Shown: positions 5,363 through 12,657 of the stretch, in pieces
Layout of the letters: every line of letters begins with the position of its first letter
Position numbering within the stretch: position 1 is the stretch's first letter
Source: CADEED01 sp039930985
Lineage (GTDB): Bacteria > Pseudomonadota > Gammaproteobacteria > Steroidobacterales > Steroidobacteraceae
Reading direction: 5' to 3'
NCBI GenBank assembly: GCA_039930985.1
Contig: JBDTSV010000201.1
Coordinates: 1-17,703 of the forward strand
Length of the DNA: 17,703 bases
The notes under the pieces: model-generated
The model's database searches: none
What the model was told of the DNA's origin: nothing
Seen by the model: the letters and a program-made list of their open reading frames with translations, nothing else
Position numbers and translations under genes: made by a program

Positions 5363-7041
5363 TGGCTGCTGCAAATCATTTCGACGCGATCGTCGTCGGC
5401 TCCGGGATGTCCGGTGGCTGGGCTGCCAAGGAACTCACCGAGAAGGGTCTGAAGACGCTGGTGCTCGAGCGTGGTCACAACCTTCGTCACATAACCGACT
5501 ACACCACCGCGCTCAAGGATCCGTGGCAGCTGCCGCACAACAACCGCGCCACCAACGACGACCGCAAGACGCAGCCCATCCAGTCGACGCTCTATCTATA
5601 CGATCAGTCGACCAAGGAAAAATTCGTCAACGATCTCGACAATCCCTACGGACAGGCGCAGCCATTCAACTGGTATCGCGGCTACCAGGTGGGCGGACGT
5701 TCGCTCATGTGGTCGCGTCACGTGTTCCGTTACAGCGACCTGGATTTTGGCGCCAACCAGCGCGAAGGCATCGCCATCGATTGGCCAATCCGCTACGCCG
5801 ACATCTCGCCCTGGTATGAATACGTGGAGAAGTTCATCGGCGCGAGTGGCGAGAATCCGGGATTGCCCCAGCTGCCGAAGCAGATCCTGCAGCCGCCGTT
5901 CGAGATGACCGCGCTCGAAAAGCACATCAAGAGCGAATTCTCGAAGGCATTCACCGACCGCCATCTCATCTGCAGTTCAGTCGCCGTGTTGTCGCGCGAA
6001 CACAATGGACGCGGTCCGTGCCAGGGTCGCGACCAGTGCGCGCGCGGGTGCCCCTACAGCGCGTATTTCTCGTCGAATGGCGTGACGCTGCCCGCAGCCG
6101 CCGCCACCGGCAATCTCACGCTTACGCCCGATGCGGTGGTGCACTCGCTGATCCATGACGCGAAGTCCAACCGCGTGACGGGCGTGCGTGTGATCGACAC
6201 GCATACGAAGGCGACGACCGACTACTTCGCGCGCGTGGTTTTCCTTTGCGCGTCGACGCTGAACTCCACCGCGATCCTGCTCAATTCCAGGAGCGAGCGG
6301 TTCCCCAACGGCCTGGGCAATGACAGTGGCGAGCTCGGCCACAACCTGATGGATCATCACAACGGTGGCGGCGCTACAGGAAATTATTCGGGGCTGTTGG
6401 ACCGGTACTACCGCGGCCGGCGCGCCACCAGCATGTACATTCCACGATTTCGTAACGTCACGAAACGCGAGGACAAGTTCCTGCGCGGCTACGGCTATGA
6501 GGTGTACAGCGGCCGCGGCAACTGGACGCGTGGCATCGGCTCCGCCGACTTCGGCGCCGATTTCAAGAACGAGATCACGCGGCCGGGAAACTGGAGCGTG
6601 TACACCGAAGGTTACGGCGAGACCCTGGCGTATCACGACAACCGGATGTGGTTGTCGTCGGACCAGAAGGATTCCGTGGGAATGCCCGTCATCCAGGTGT
6701 CGATGACTTATCGCGACAACGAGCGCGCCATGGCTGCGCAGATGAAAGAAGACGCCGAGGAAATGTTTCGCGCCGCGAAACTCGATGACGTGCAAGGATT
6801 CAACCGACCGGTCGTTCCGGGCAGCGTCATTCACGAAATGGGTACCGCGCGCATGGGCCGCGATCCGAAAACCTCGGTGCTCAATGCGCACAACCAGATT
6901 CACGCCGTGCCGAACGTCTTTGTCACCGACGGAAGCTGCATGGTGTCGTCACCGACGCAGAACCCCTCGCTCACCTATATGGCGCTGACGGCGCGCGCGG
7001 TGAACTACGCAGTGGATCAGCTGAAGCAGGGCGCGCTGTAG
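5362..7041 (+). CDS. GMC family FAD-dependent dehydrogenase, catalytic subunit with likely 3Fe-4S cluster
   Basis: A 559-residue glucose-methanol-choline family oxidoreductase, of the type found as catalytic subunit of bacterial FAD glucose and gluconate dehydrogenases. FDAIVVGSGMSGGWAAKEL at the N-terminus is the FAD-binding dinucleotide fold. The catalytic pair appears as His491 (VIHEMGTARMG) and Asn534 (SPTQNPSLTYM). Cys220, Cys226 and Cys230 in PCQGRDQCARGCPY give CX5CX3C, the spacing that binds a 3Fe-4S cluster in Burkholderia FAD glucose dehydrogenase. It has no signal peptide of its own, which fits export with the Tat-bearing small subunit. The ATG at 5362 overlaps that subunit's stop; a GTG four codons earlier is less likely. 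A diheme or triheme cytochrome c subunit, the usual electron acceptor, is not present here. The sugar substrate cannot be told from sequence. Confidence 0.94.
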   Translation: MAAANHFDAIVVGSGMSGGWAAKELTEKGLKTLVLERGHNLRHITDYTTALKDPWQLPHNNRATNDDRKTQPIQSTLYLYDQSTKEKFVNDLDNPYGQAQPFNWYRGYQVGGRSLMWSRHVFRYSDLDFGANQREGIAIDWPIRYADISPWYEYVEKFIGASGENPGLPQLPKQILQPPFEMTALEKHIKSEFSKAFTDRHLICSSVAVLSREHNGRGPCQGRDQCARGCPYSAYFSSNGVTLPAAAATGNLTLTPDAVVHSLIHDAKSNRVTGVRVIDTHTKATTDYFARVVFLCASTLNSTAILLNSRSERFPNGLGNDSGELGHNLMDHHNGGGATGNYSGLLDRYYRGRRATSMYIPRFRNVTKREDKFLRGYGYEVYSGRGNWTRGIGSADFGADFKNEITRPGNWSVYTEGYGETLAYHDNRMWLSSDQKDSVGMPVIQVSMTYRDNERAMAAQMKEDAEEMFRAAKLDDVQGFNRPVVPGSVIHEMGTARMGRDPKTSVLNAHNQIHAVPNVFVTDGSCMVSSPTQNPSLTYMALTARAVNYAVDQLKQGAL

Positions 7042-7046
7042 CAAAG

Positions 7047-8111
7047 GTGAAGATTTCCAGAACCACCGGCTGCGCTTTGCTCCTGCTCGGCGCTTTGAGT
7101 TTGCCGGCCGCCGGCGACACGCGCGTTGGGTCGATCGAATCCACGACCGCCTTCCAGCTACTCGAGATTGAGCGAAGCGTCAGGACCGTGCAGCCGGACG
7201 CGCCTGTCCTCTTGCGAGCGGTGTTGACCGACGCGACGGAAGCTGCGCAAAGCACTCATCGAGATCCGAAGTCGATCGGCGAGGCGCTCGAGGTACTGAA
7301 TGCAATTCAGGAATCCCTGGAGCGTCACAACTTTCTGCAGCCTGAGGACAAAAAAGACTGGCCTCTCTCGCTCGGCAATGCGTTCGTGCCGCTGCAGCTA
7401 AGTAAAGATCAACTGGCCGTGCACCTTGCGCAGACTTTCAATGCGCGGCGCCGGGCGCGTTTCGATTTGACCAAGCCCTTCTATTTCGTCGATTGCGACA
7501 TGGGCGCCGAGTTGTTTCTGGCCGTAGGTCAACGACTCGGGTGGGATATCCGCCTCGTCGAAGTGCCGGATCACAATTTCGTTCGATGGCATTTCTCGAA
7601 GACAGTGTCGATCAACTGGGACTGGACGCAGGGGCGCTCGGTGCCAGATAGCGACTATGTTCGTCCGACAGAGTTGTTCGCGAGCCTGGTTAGCCGCGGC
7701 ATCTACTTGCGCAGCTTCACGCCCGTTGAGGCGCGTGCCTACTACCTCGGGCTCATTGGTGCCGTCGCCACGAAAACCAGCGACAAGATCGAGCTGCTGG
7801 AGAAGGCGATTGCTGGCTTTCCCATGCAGGCAGCCAATCAGAACAATCTCGCGTGGACGATCGCCACGGACAAAGAGCTCGCCAGCAAGAAGGCAGCTCT
7901 CGCGGTTTCGAATTCGCTGGCGTCCTTGTCAGTGGATCCGGACGACGGCGCCAGGGTGGACACCCTGGCATGCGCATTCTCGATCCGCGGTGAATGGGCG
8001 CTGGCGCTGGCATTGGAGGACTACGCCGCCAGCCATGCTGCCAGCGAGGGCGATCACGAAGGGTTTTTGCAGAACAAGAAGCGGATCGAAGCGAAGGAGC
8101 TCTGCCAATGA
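7047..8111 (+). CDS. Exported transglutaminase-like protein with TPR-like C-terminal half
   Basis: A 354-residue protein that I do not recognise by name. It starts with GTG at 7047, five bases after the dehydrogenase stop, and MKISRTTGCALLLLGALSLPAAG is a Sec signal peptide. The middle part resembles a transglutaminase-type papain-like fold. Cys150 in FVDCDMGAELFLAVGQRLGW, His176 in VPDHNFVRWHF and Asp192 in VSINWDWTQG have the order and spacing of a Cys-His-Asp triad. The last third (about residues 235-350) is helical, with pairs such as NNLAWTIATDKELASKKAAL and DTLACAFSIRGEWALALALE that look like TPR repeats. It may be a periplasmic protease, amidase or an inactive scaffold. Its position at the end of the dehydrogenase run suggests co-expression but does not define a role. 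Confidence 0.74.
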   Translation: MKISRTTGCALLLLGALSLPAAGDTRVGSIESTTAFQLLEIERSVRTVQPDAPVLLRAVLTDATEAAQSTHRDPKSIGEALEVLNAIQESLERHNFLQPEDKKDWPLSLGNAFVPLQLSKDQLAVHLAQTFNARRRARFDLTKPFYFVDCDMGAELFLAVGQRLGWDIRLVEVPDHNFVRWHFSKTVSINWDWTQGRSVPDSDYVRPTELFASLVSRGIYLRSFTPVEARAYYLGLIGAVATKTSDKIELLEKAIAGFPMQAANQNNLAWTIATDKELASKKAALAVSNSLASLSVDPDDGARVDTLACAFSIRGEWALALALEDYAASHAASEGDHEGFLQNKKRIEAKELCQ

Positions 8112-8127
8112 GTGTCGATCGGGCGCG

Positions 8128-8775
8128 TCAGCGCACGCGATTGATGAAGACGTGCGTCGCGCGTTCGCCCGTCACGCTCTTCGTGCATTCATAGCCAAGC
8201 GCACGCAGGTCGAGACCGGAGAACAGCGGTTCGCCGCGGCCTAACAACACGGGGCGCACCGCCAGATGCAGATCGTCGATGACGCGCGCTTCGAGATACT
8301 GACGGATCGTGGCCATGCCGCCGCCGATGCGAACATCGCGATTGCCCGCCGCCTCGCGCGCGCGCTCGAGCGCCTCCTGAATCCCGCCCGTGACGAAATG
8401 AAACGTGGTGCCGCCCTTCATCACCAGGGGCGGGCGCGCGTGACGCGTCAGCACGAACGTGGGTACGTGATACGGCGGTTCGTCACCCCACCAGCCTTTC
8501 CAGCTCTCATCGGGCCATGGACCGCGCACCGGTCCGAACATGTTGCGCCCGAGAATCCACGCGCCCATGTTCTCGAAGCTGGCTTCGGCCATGGCGTTGT
8601 CGACGCCGGTATCGCCACCTTCCTGGCCATGCATCTTTCGCCAGACGCGCGTGGCGAAAAACCACTCGAACATTTCCGGTCCGTTGACACCGAGCGGGTT
8701 CTCGAGACTCTGGTCGGGCCCGGCACCGAAGCCATCGAACGAGAGCGCCAAACTCAATACGCGCACTTTTGGCAT
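8128..8775 (-). CDS. RibD C-terminal / dihydrofolate reductase-like protein
   Basis: A protein of about 215 residues with the RibD C-terminal (dihydrofolate reductase-like) fold: VRVLSLALSFDGFGAG at the start, MGAWILGRNMFGP in the middle, then FVLTRH, and RIGGGMATIRQYLEARVIDDL followed by PVLLGRGEPLFSGLDL near the end. These are the NADPH-binding and strand motifs of stand-alone yyaP/yddE-like family members, whose substrates are mostly unknown. Two start codons compete. ATG at 8781 overlaps the GH105 stop (ATGA), while ATG at 8775 has GAGGA 7 bases upstream; the second is chosen, and only two residues differ. It is the last gene of the minus-strand sugar operon and converges on the transglutaminase-like gene with a 16-base gap and no visible terminator. 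A reductase acting on a sugar-derived aldehyde or lactone is possible but not shown. Confidence 0.85.
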   Translation of the reverse strand: MPKVRVLSLALSFDGFGAGPDQSLENPLGVNGPEMFEWFFATRVWRKMHGQEGGDTGVDNAMAEASFENMGAWILGRNMFGPVRGPWPDESWKGWWGDEPPYHVPTFVLTRHARPPLVMKGGTTFHFVTGGIQEALERAREAAGNRDVRIGGGMATIRQYLEARVIDDLHLAVRPVLLGRGEPLFSGLDLRALGYECTKSVTGERATHVFINRVR

Positions 8776-8777
8776 GC

Positions 8778-9947
8778 TCATTTCCTCTCAGACATGACGG
8801 TGATGTCGAGTTTAGCCACGGCGCTGGCGGCCAGCAGGAATGCGCCCACACCGTAGTACTGCGTGTCGGTTTCGGCCACGCTTTCGGGCCGATCGCTGAC
8901 CTGCTGCACCCAGCCGAGCCGGCCGTCCCGCGCGACGGCGCGAGCCAGCGCATTCCAGCCGGACTCGATCGCCAGCCAGTACTCCCTCGCGTCCAACAAC
9001 TGGTGCTGGACGCCCCAGGCGAGGCCATAAACAAAGAAGCCCGTGCCGCTCGATTCCGGCGGCGAGTTTTCCCGTGCTAACAAGGATGGAGCCCAGTAGC
9101 CGTCCGGCTTCTGCACCGCCTTGATCTTCGCCGCCATTTCGCGGAACAGTTTTTCGAGGCGCGGCCGGTGCGGGCTGTCTTGCGGCAATACCTCGAGGAG
9201 GTTGGCGATGCCGGCGAACACCCAGCCGTTGCCACGGCTCCAGAATTGCTTGCGGCCTTGCTCGTCGCGTCGCTCGAAGAAGCGGCTGTCGCGGAAGAAC
9301 AGTTTCTCCACGGGGTCGTAGAGGAAGTCGGTGGTTGCCCAGAATTCCGCCATCGCGAATTCCGTGTACCGCGGATCGTGGGTCCACTGTGAGAGTTCAA
9401 CCCAGGCGGGCGGTGACATGAACAGCGCGTCGCACCAGCACCAGCGGCGCAAGCAGGGCGTGGACTCGTAGTCAGAGGAGGGCACGAAGCTCAGATGCGC
9501 GACTGGCGGATTGGCGAGGATCGAATCGAAGTTGGCGCGCAGTGGCGCGACGGCTTCATCCCCTTCTCCGTGTCGCGCGGACCACAGGTAGCTCTGCGCG
9601 ATCACATGATCGTCGGCGTGATAGGTGCGTTTGCCCGGCGTCCATTGATTCGCCTTGCCCTGCAGGATGATGGCATCGGCGAAACGCTTCTGGCCGCTGG
9701 CATCCGCCAGGTGCGTCATGCCCACCCAGAACGCGCCTTGCTGCCAGCTGCGCGGATTCGCTGTTTCCTCGGCGAACCTGGTGACGCCCTGCGTCGCGCC
9801 CCTGTGTTCGAGCTGCCAGTCGGCGACGCGCGCGGCGAGCTTGAGCACGTCTTTGCGCGATGTGTAATCAACATTGGCGGCCGTGGAGACGGCCGAGAAC
9901 GCGAACGCGAATATGCACAGCGCGCCACGCCAATTGAGACGATTCAT
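8778..9947 (-). CDS. Glycoside hydrolase family 105 (unsaturated rhamnogalacturonyl hydrolase type), exported
   Basis: A 389-residue GH88/GH105 enzyme, a family that removes the unsaturated uronic acid left at the non-reducing end of pectin fragments by lyases, through hydration of the double bond. MNRLNWRGALCIFAFAFSAVSTAANVD is a signal peptide, so it acts in the periplasm or outside. Family motifs present are WQQGAFWVGMTHLA, HADDHVIAQSYLW (Asp112/Asp113), CWCDALFMSPP (Asp173), SRGNGWVFAGI and AETDTQYYGVGAFLLAA; the two Asp positions fit the paired catalytic aspartates of the family. The ATG at 9947 has GGAGA five bases upstream; the frame is open 32 codons further but without any start signal or family character. 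It overlaps the reductase gene downstream and is separated from the SDR gene by 114 bases. Exact specificity within GH105 is not certain. Confidence 0.9.
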   Translation of the reverse strand: MNRLNWRGALCIFAFAFSAVSTAANVDYTSRKDVLKLAARVADWQLEHRGATQGVTRFAEETANPRSWQQGAFWVGMTHLADASGQKRFADAIILQGKANQWTPGKRTYHADDHVIAQSYLWSARHGEGDEAVAPLRANFDSILANPPVAHLSFVPSSDYESTPCLRRWCWCDALFMSPPAWVELSQWTHDPRYTEFAMAEFWATTDFLYDPVEKLFFRDSRFFERRDEQGRKQFWSRGNGWVFAGIANLLEVLPQDSPHRPRLEKLFREMAAKIKAVQKPDGYWAPSLLARENSPPESSGTGFFVYGLAWGVQHQLLDAREYWLAIESGWNALARAVARDGRLGWVQQVSDRPESVAETDTQYYGVGAFLLAASAVAKLDITVMSERK

Positions 9948-10061
9948 CCAGTTCTCCCGACAGCAGGCGAGCGGAGATGATGAAGTGGCACGGATATCGG
10001 CGCAAACCCGCCGCTTCGCTTCACCGGTGACGTGTGGGCACATCGCGCCCGCCGTCTCTAT
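9948..10061 (-). other. Gap inside the fucose operon (SDR to GH105)
   Basis: The only gap of more than about 10 bases inside the minus-strand operon. It contains a perfect 10-bp palindrome, TCACCGGTGA at 10021-10030, and the GGAGA ribosome site of GH105. It may hold an internal promoter for GH105 and the reductase, or be a processing site. No -10/-35 pair stands out. Confidence 0.4.
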
Positions 10062-10796
10062 TCAGATCATCCATCCGCCATCGATGACGTGGATCTGGCC
10101 GGTGGTGAATCCTGATTCGTCGCTCGCCAGGTACAGCGCCAGCGCCGCAATTTCTTCCGGCTTGCCGAGTCGTCCCATTGGCTGCCGCGCCTCGAACTCG
10201 GCGCGCGTCCTGGCGTAGTCGCCATACGAATGCAGCCGCGCCTGCAGTGACGGCGTGTCCACGGTGCCAGGGCAGATGGCATTGCAGCGTACGCCCTGCG
10301 CCACGAAATCCACCGCCACTGATTTGGTCAGGCCGATCACGGCCGCCTTGGTCGCGCCGTATCCGCAACGGTCCGGCACGCCGGTGATCGAGCTGGCCAC
10401 CGACGACATGTTGATGATGGACCCGGTACGCGCGGCGATCATGCCCGGCAGAAACGCGCGGATCATGAGAAACATGGAATTCACGTTGAGATCGAACGCC
10501 GCGCTCCACGCCGCCGGGTCGATCGTGAGCACCGTGCCCTGGGGAACCGTGCCGGCGCAGTTGAACAGCACGTCCACTTTGCCGACTGACTTCGCGAAAG
10601 CTTCGATAGCAACCGCGTCGCGCACATCGAGCACATGGCCTTCGCATCCCGCGATCGCTGGCAGCGCCTTGGCATCGATGTCGGCGGCAAACACGCGCGC
10701 GCCGGCGCGCGCGAAAGCTTCCGCACTCGCGCGGCCAATGCCGGATGCTGCTGCTGTCACCACTGCCGTCTTGCCGGCCAGGCGCCTAGATTCCAT
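10062..10796 (-). CDS. SDR family dehydrogenase, 2-keto-3-deoxy-L-fuconate dehydrogenase type
   Basis: A 244-residue classical short-chain dehydrogenase. The nucleotide-binding loop is TAAASGIGRA (residues 14-23). Asp39 after the second strand (VFAADID) indicates NAD rather than NADP. The active site is Ser132 (MSSVASS), Tyr146 and Lys150 (YGATK). The segment KAAVIGLTKSVAVDF, followed by CNAICPGTVDTPSLQARL, matches the subgroup containing Xanthomonas 2-keto-3-deoxy-L-fuconate dehydrogenase and the animal DHRS6/BDH2 enzymes. In the fucose pathway it would oxidise 2-keto-3-deoxy-L-fuconate to the 2,4-diketo acid in the cytosol. The start ATG lies 11 bases inside the end of the fuconolactonase gene, implying coupled translation. 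The dinucleotide loop has Ala15 where Gly is usual. The substrate is assigned from subgroup and operon context, which agree. Confidence 0.88.
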   Translation of the reverse strand: MESRRLAGKTAVVTAAASGIGRASAEAFARAGARVFAADIDAKALPAIAGCEGHVLDVRDAVAIEAFAKSVGKVDVLFNCAGTVPQGTVLTIDPAAWSAAFDLNVNSMFLMIRAFLPGMIAARTGSIINMSSVASSITGVPDRCGYGATKAAVIGLTKSVAVDFVAQGVRCNAICPGTVDTPSLQARLHSYGDYARTRAEFEARQPMGRLGKPEEIAALALYLASDESGFTTGQIHVIDGGWMI

Positions 10797-11613
10797 AAGT
10801 TGCTCTTGCTGTTGCGGAGAAAATGAGTTCGCGCTCCGGGACGGTGAGCCTGGCTAACAAGGTATCGCTGGTGGCGCGCCAGGTGTCATACGAGCATGCG
10901 AGCTCACAAACCGGCCAGTCGCTGCCCCACATCAGGCGCGCGGGACCGAAACTTTCCAGGAGGTGTTCGACGGCCGGCGACAGCACGGACGGATCCGCGC
11001 TGCCGGCTTCGGTGACCAGGCCCGACAATTTGCAGAACATGGGCGTGTCGCGGGCCAGCACCGTTATTCCCTGCTTCCAGGTCTCGAGGTTGCCAGCGCC
11101 GAGCGGCGGTTTGGCGCCGTGATCCAGCACCATGACCAGGTCTGGGTACCGCGACACGAGCTCCAGCAGCGGCGACAGATGTTGCGACCGAACCAGCGCA
11201 TCGAACACCAGTCCATGGTCGACCATCGCTTCGAAGGCCGGCGCGAGGCCGGTATCCAGCATCCACTCGGGATCCGGAATGTCCTGGATCATGGGCCGCA
11301 ACCCGACCAGATTCGTATCGGCAGCGAGTTCGCCAATCATGTCCGCGGCGCCATCGCTTTCGAAGTCCACCCACCCCACGACACCAGCGATGAACGCATG
11401 CTCGCGCGCGAGCGAGAGCAGGTAGCGGGTTTCCTCGACGGTTGCCGCGGCCTGCACGGCGATGGTGGCACCGATTCCGTTGCGCTCGAGTTGCGGTTCG
11501 AGATGCTCGGGCAGGAAGTCGCGGTAGATAGGCTGGAGTTGCGGCGTCAGCCAGCCGTAGTCACCACGGTCGAGGCGCCAGAAGTGCTGGTGGCTGTCGA
11601 CCCTGGCAATCAC
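10786..11613 (-). CDS. Amidohydrolase, L-fuconolactonase type
   Basis: A 275-residue TIM-barrel hydrolase of the amidohydrolase superfamily (COG3618 group). It opens the lactone made by sugar dehydrogenases, here most likely L-fucono-lactone to L-fuconate. The first metal-binding motif is immediately at the N-terminus, RVDSHQHFW (His8 and His10), with VLDHGAKPPLG and the C-terminal MWGSDWPVC further on, the last holding the catalytic or metal-binding Asp. The start is GTG at 11613, which overlaps the stop of the aldo/keto reductase (GTGA); the long open frame before it is only a shadow of that gene. No signal peptide, so cytosolic. Other lactonases of this group act on L-rhamnono- or L-galactono-lactone, so the sugar is taken from the FucP-like transporter and SDR in the same operon. 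Confidence 0.86.
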   Translation of the reverse strand: MIARVDSHQHFWRLDRGDYGWLTPQLQPIYRDFLPEHLEPQLERNGIGATIAVQAAATVEETRYLLSLAREHAFIAGVVGWVDFESDGAADMIGELAADTNLVGLRPMIQDIPDPEWMLDTGLAPAFEAMVDHGLVFDALVRSQHLSPLLELVSRYPDLVMVLDHGAKPPLGAGNLETWKQGITVLARDTPMFCKLSGLVTEAGSADPSVLSPAVEHLLESFGPARLMWGSDWPVCELACSYDTWRATSDTLLARLTVPERELIFSATARATYGI

Positions 11614-12647
11614 GGCGAGCCCGCCGGCAAAGGCGCGCGCGAGTCGACGAGCGCGCGTTCGCGCAGTGCCCGCCAGAATGCGCCCGGTATGGGCCGGGTG
11701 AACATGGCGGCGCAGTTGCTCGCTTCGGCGCCGCTGGCGCAGCCGGCGACTACGCTGGCGATACGCGGGTGGCCCAATGGAAACTGCAGCGCGGCGGCTT
11801 GCAGTGGCACCGAGAAATCCGCGCAGGTCTGTTCGAGCTTCGCCACACGCTCGAGCACTTCGGGCGGAGGCGGGGCGTAGTTGTAGTGAGCCTTCGCGCC
11901 GGCGCGCGAGCCTGCGGCGAGAATGCCGGAGTTGAACGGCCCGCCGCAGATGATGGAGATACCGCGCGCTTCGCACAGCGGCAGGAGTTTTTCGAGGGCG
12001 GGCTGCTCGAGCAGCGTGTAGCGGCCGGCGAGCAGGATGCAATCGAAGTCACAGGCGTCGAGCAGCTCGACGCAAATTTCCCATTCGTTCACGCCGAGCC
12101 CGACGGCGCGGACCGCGCCCGAGTCGCGCAGCTCGCGCATCGCGCGATACCCGCCGTCGACGAATTCGCGCACGCGGGCCGCGTGAGATTCGCCGTGCGT
12201 GAGTCGGCCGATGTCATGACACAACAGGATGTCGACGCGCGGCAGTCCGAGCCGCTCGAGGCTGTCCGCGTGCGAGCGCATGACGGATTCATAGCCGTAG
12301 TCGAACACCGGCGCGAATGGCCGCGGCGAGAAATATCCTTCGCGCCCGACCGTGGCGTCCTGCGGGCCGGTCGGCACCAGCCGCCTGCCGACCTTGGTGG
12401 AAATCACCGGCGGTGGTTGCGCGCCCCGCAGCGCTTTGCCCAGACGCAGCTCGCTCAGGCCAAAGCCGTAGAAGGGCGCGGTGTCGAAGTAGCGCACGCC
12501 CGCGGTGAAGGACTCGCGGACCGCGGCGCTCGCGTCATCCTCGGCAAGCTCGCGATACAGATTGCCGATGGCGGCAGCACCGAATCCGAGCGTGCACAAC
12601 TCGAGTCCGGTTTTGCCGAGCTCGCGGCGCGCGAGCTCGATCTTCAT
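11610..12647 (-). CDS. Aldo/keto reductase, L-fucose (D-threo-aldose) 1-dehydrogenase type
   Basis: A 345-residue aldo/keto reductase that probably oxidises L-fucose at C1 to the lactone with NAD(P), the first step of the pathway. The catalytic tetrad is seen as Asp55 and Tyr60 (YFDTAPFYGFG), Lys85 (VISTKVGR) and His144 (DILLCHDIG). The segments TLGFGAAAIGNLYRE and DYGYESVMRSHADSLERL, plus the C-terminal FPLGHPRIASVVAGC, place it in the D-threo-aldose 1-dehydrogenase/fucose dehydrogenase group. ATG at 12647 is chosen because the preceding 16 codons lie inside the transporter gene and have no family character. Its start is 10 bases after the transporter stop, and its own stop overlaps the lactonase start. 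Related enzymes also act on D-arabinose and L-galactose. Confidence 0.86.
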   Translation of the reverse strand: MKIELARRELGKTGLELCTLGFGAAAIGNLYRELAEDDASAAVRESFTAGVRYFDTAPFYGFGLSELRLGKALRGAQPPPVISTKVGRRLVPTGPQDATVGREGYFSPRPFAPVFDYGYESVMRSHADSLERLGLPRVDILLCHDIGRLTHGESHAARVREFVDGGYRAMRELRDSGAVRAVGLGVNEWEICVELLDACDFDCILLAGRYTLLEQPALEKLLPLCEARGISIICGGPFNSGILAAGSRAGAKAHYNYAPPPPEVLERVAKLEQTCADFSVPLQAAALQFPLGHPRIASVVAGCASGAEASNCAAMFTRPIPGAFWRALRERALVDSRAPLPAGSP

Positions 12648-12657
12648 TGTCGATGAC

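Noticed and set aside
5977..6903. Minus-strand open frame of 308 codons opposite the GMC dehydrogenase
   Set aside because: It is antisense to conserved FAD-enzyme sequence and low-complexity in composition; a shadow frame.
8112..8127. Bidirectional terminator between the convergent genes
   Set aside because: The gap is 16 bases and contains no inverted repeat or T tract.
11614..12042. Upstream extension of the fuconolactonase frame (about 143 codons)
   Set aside because: It overlaps the aldo/keto reductase in another frame, is Arg/Ala-rich and lacks family character; the GTG at 11613 starts the true domain at once.
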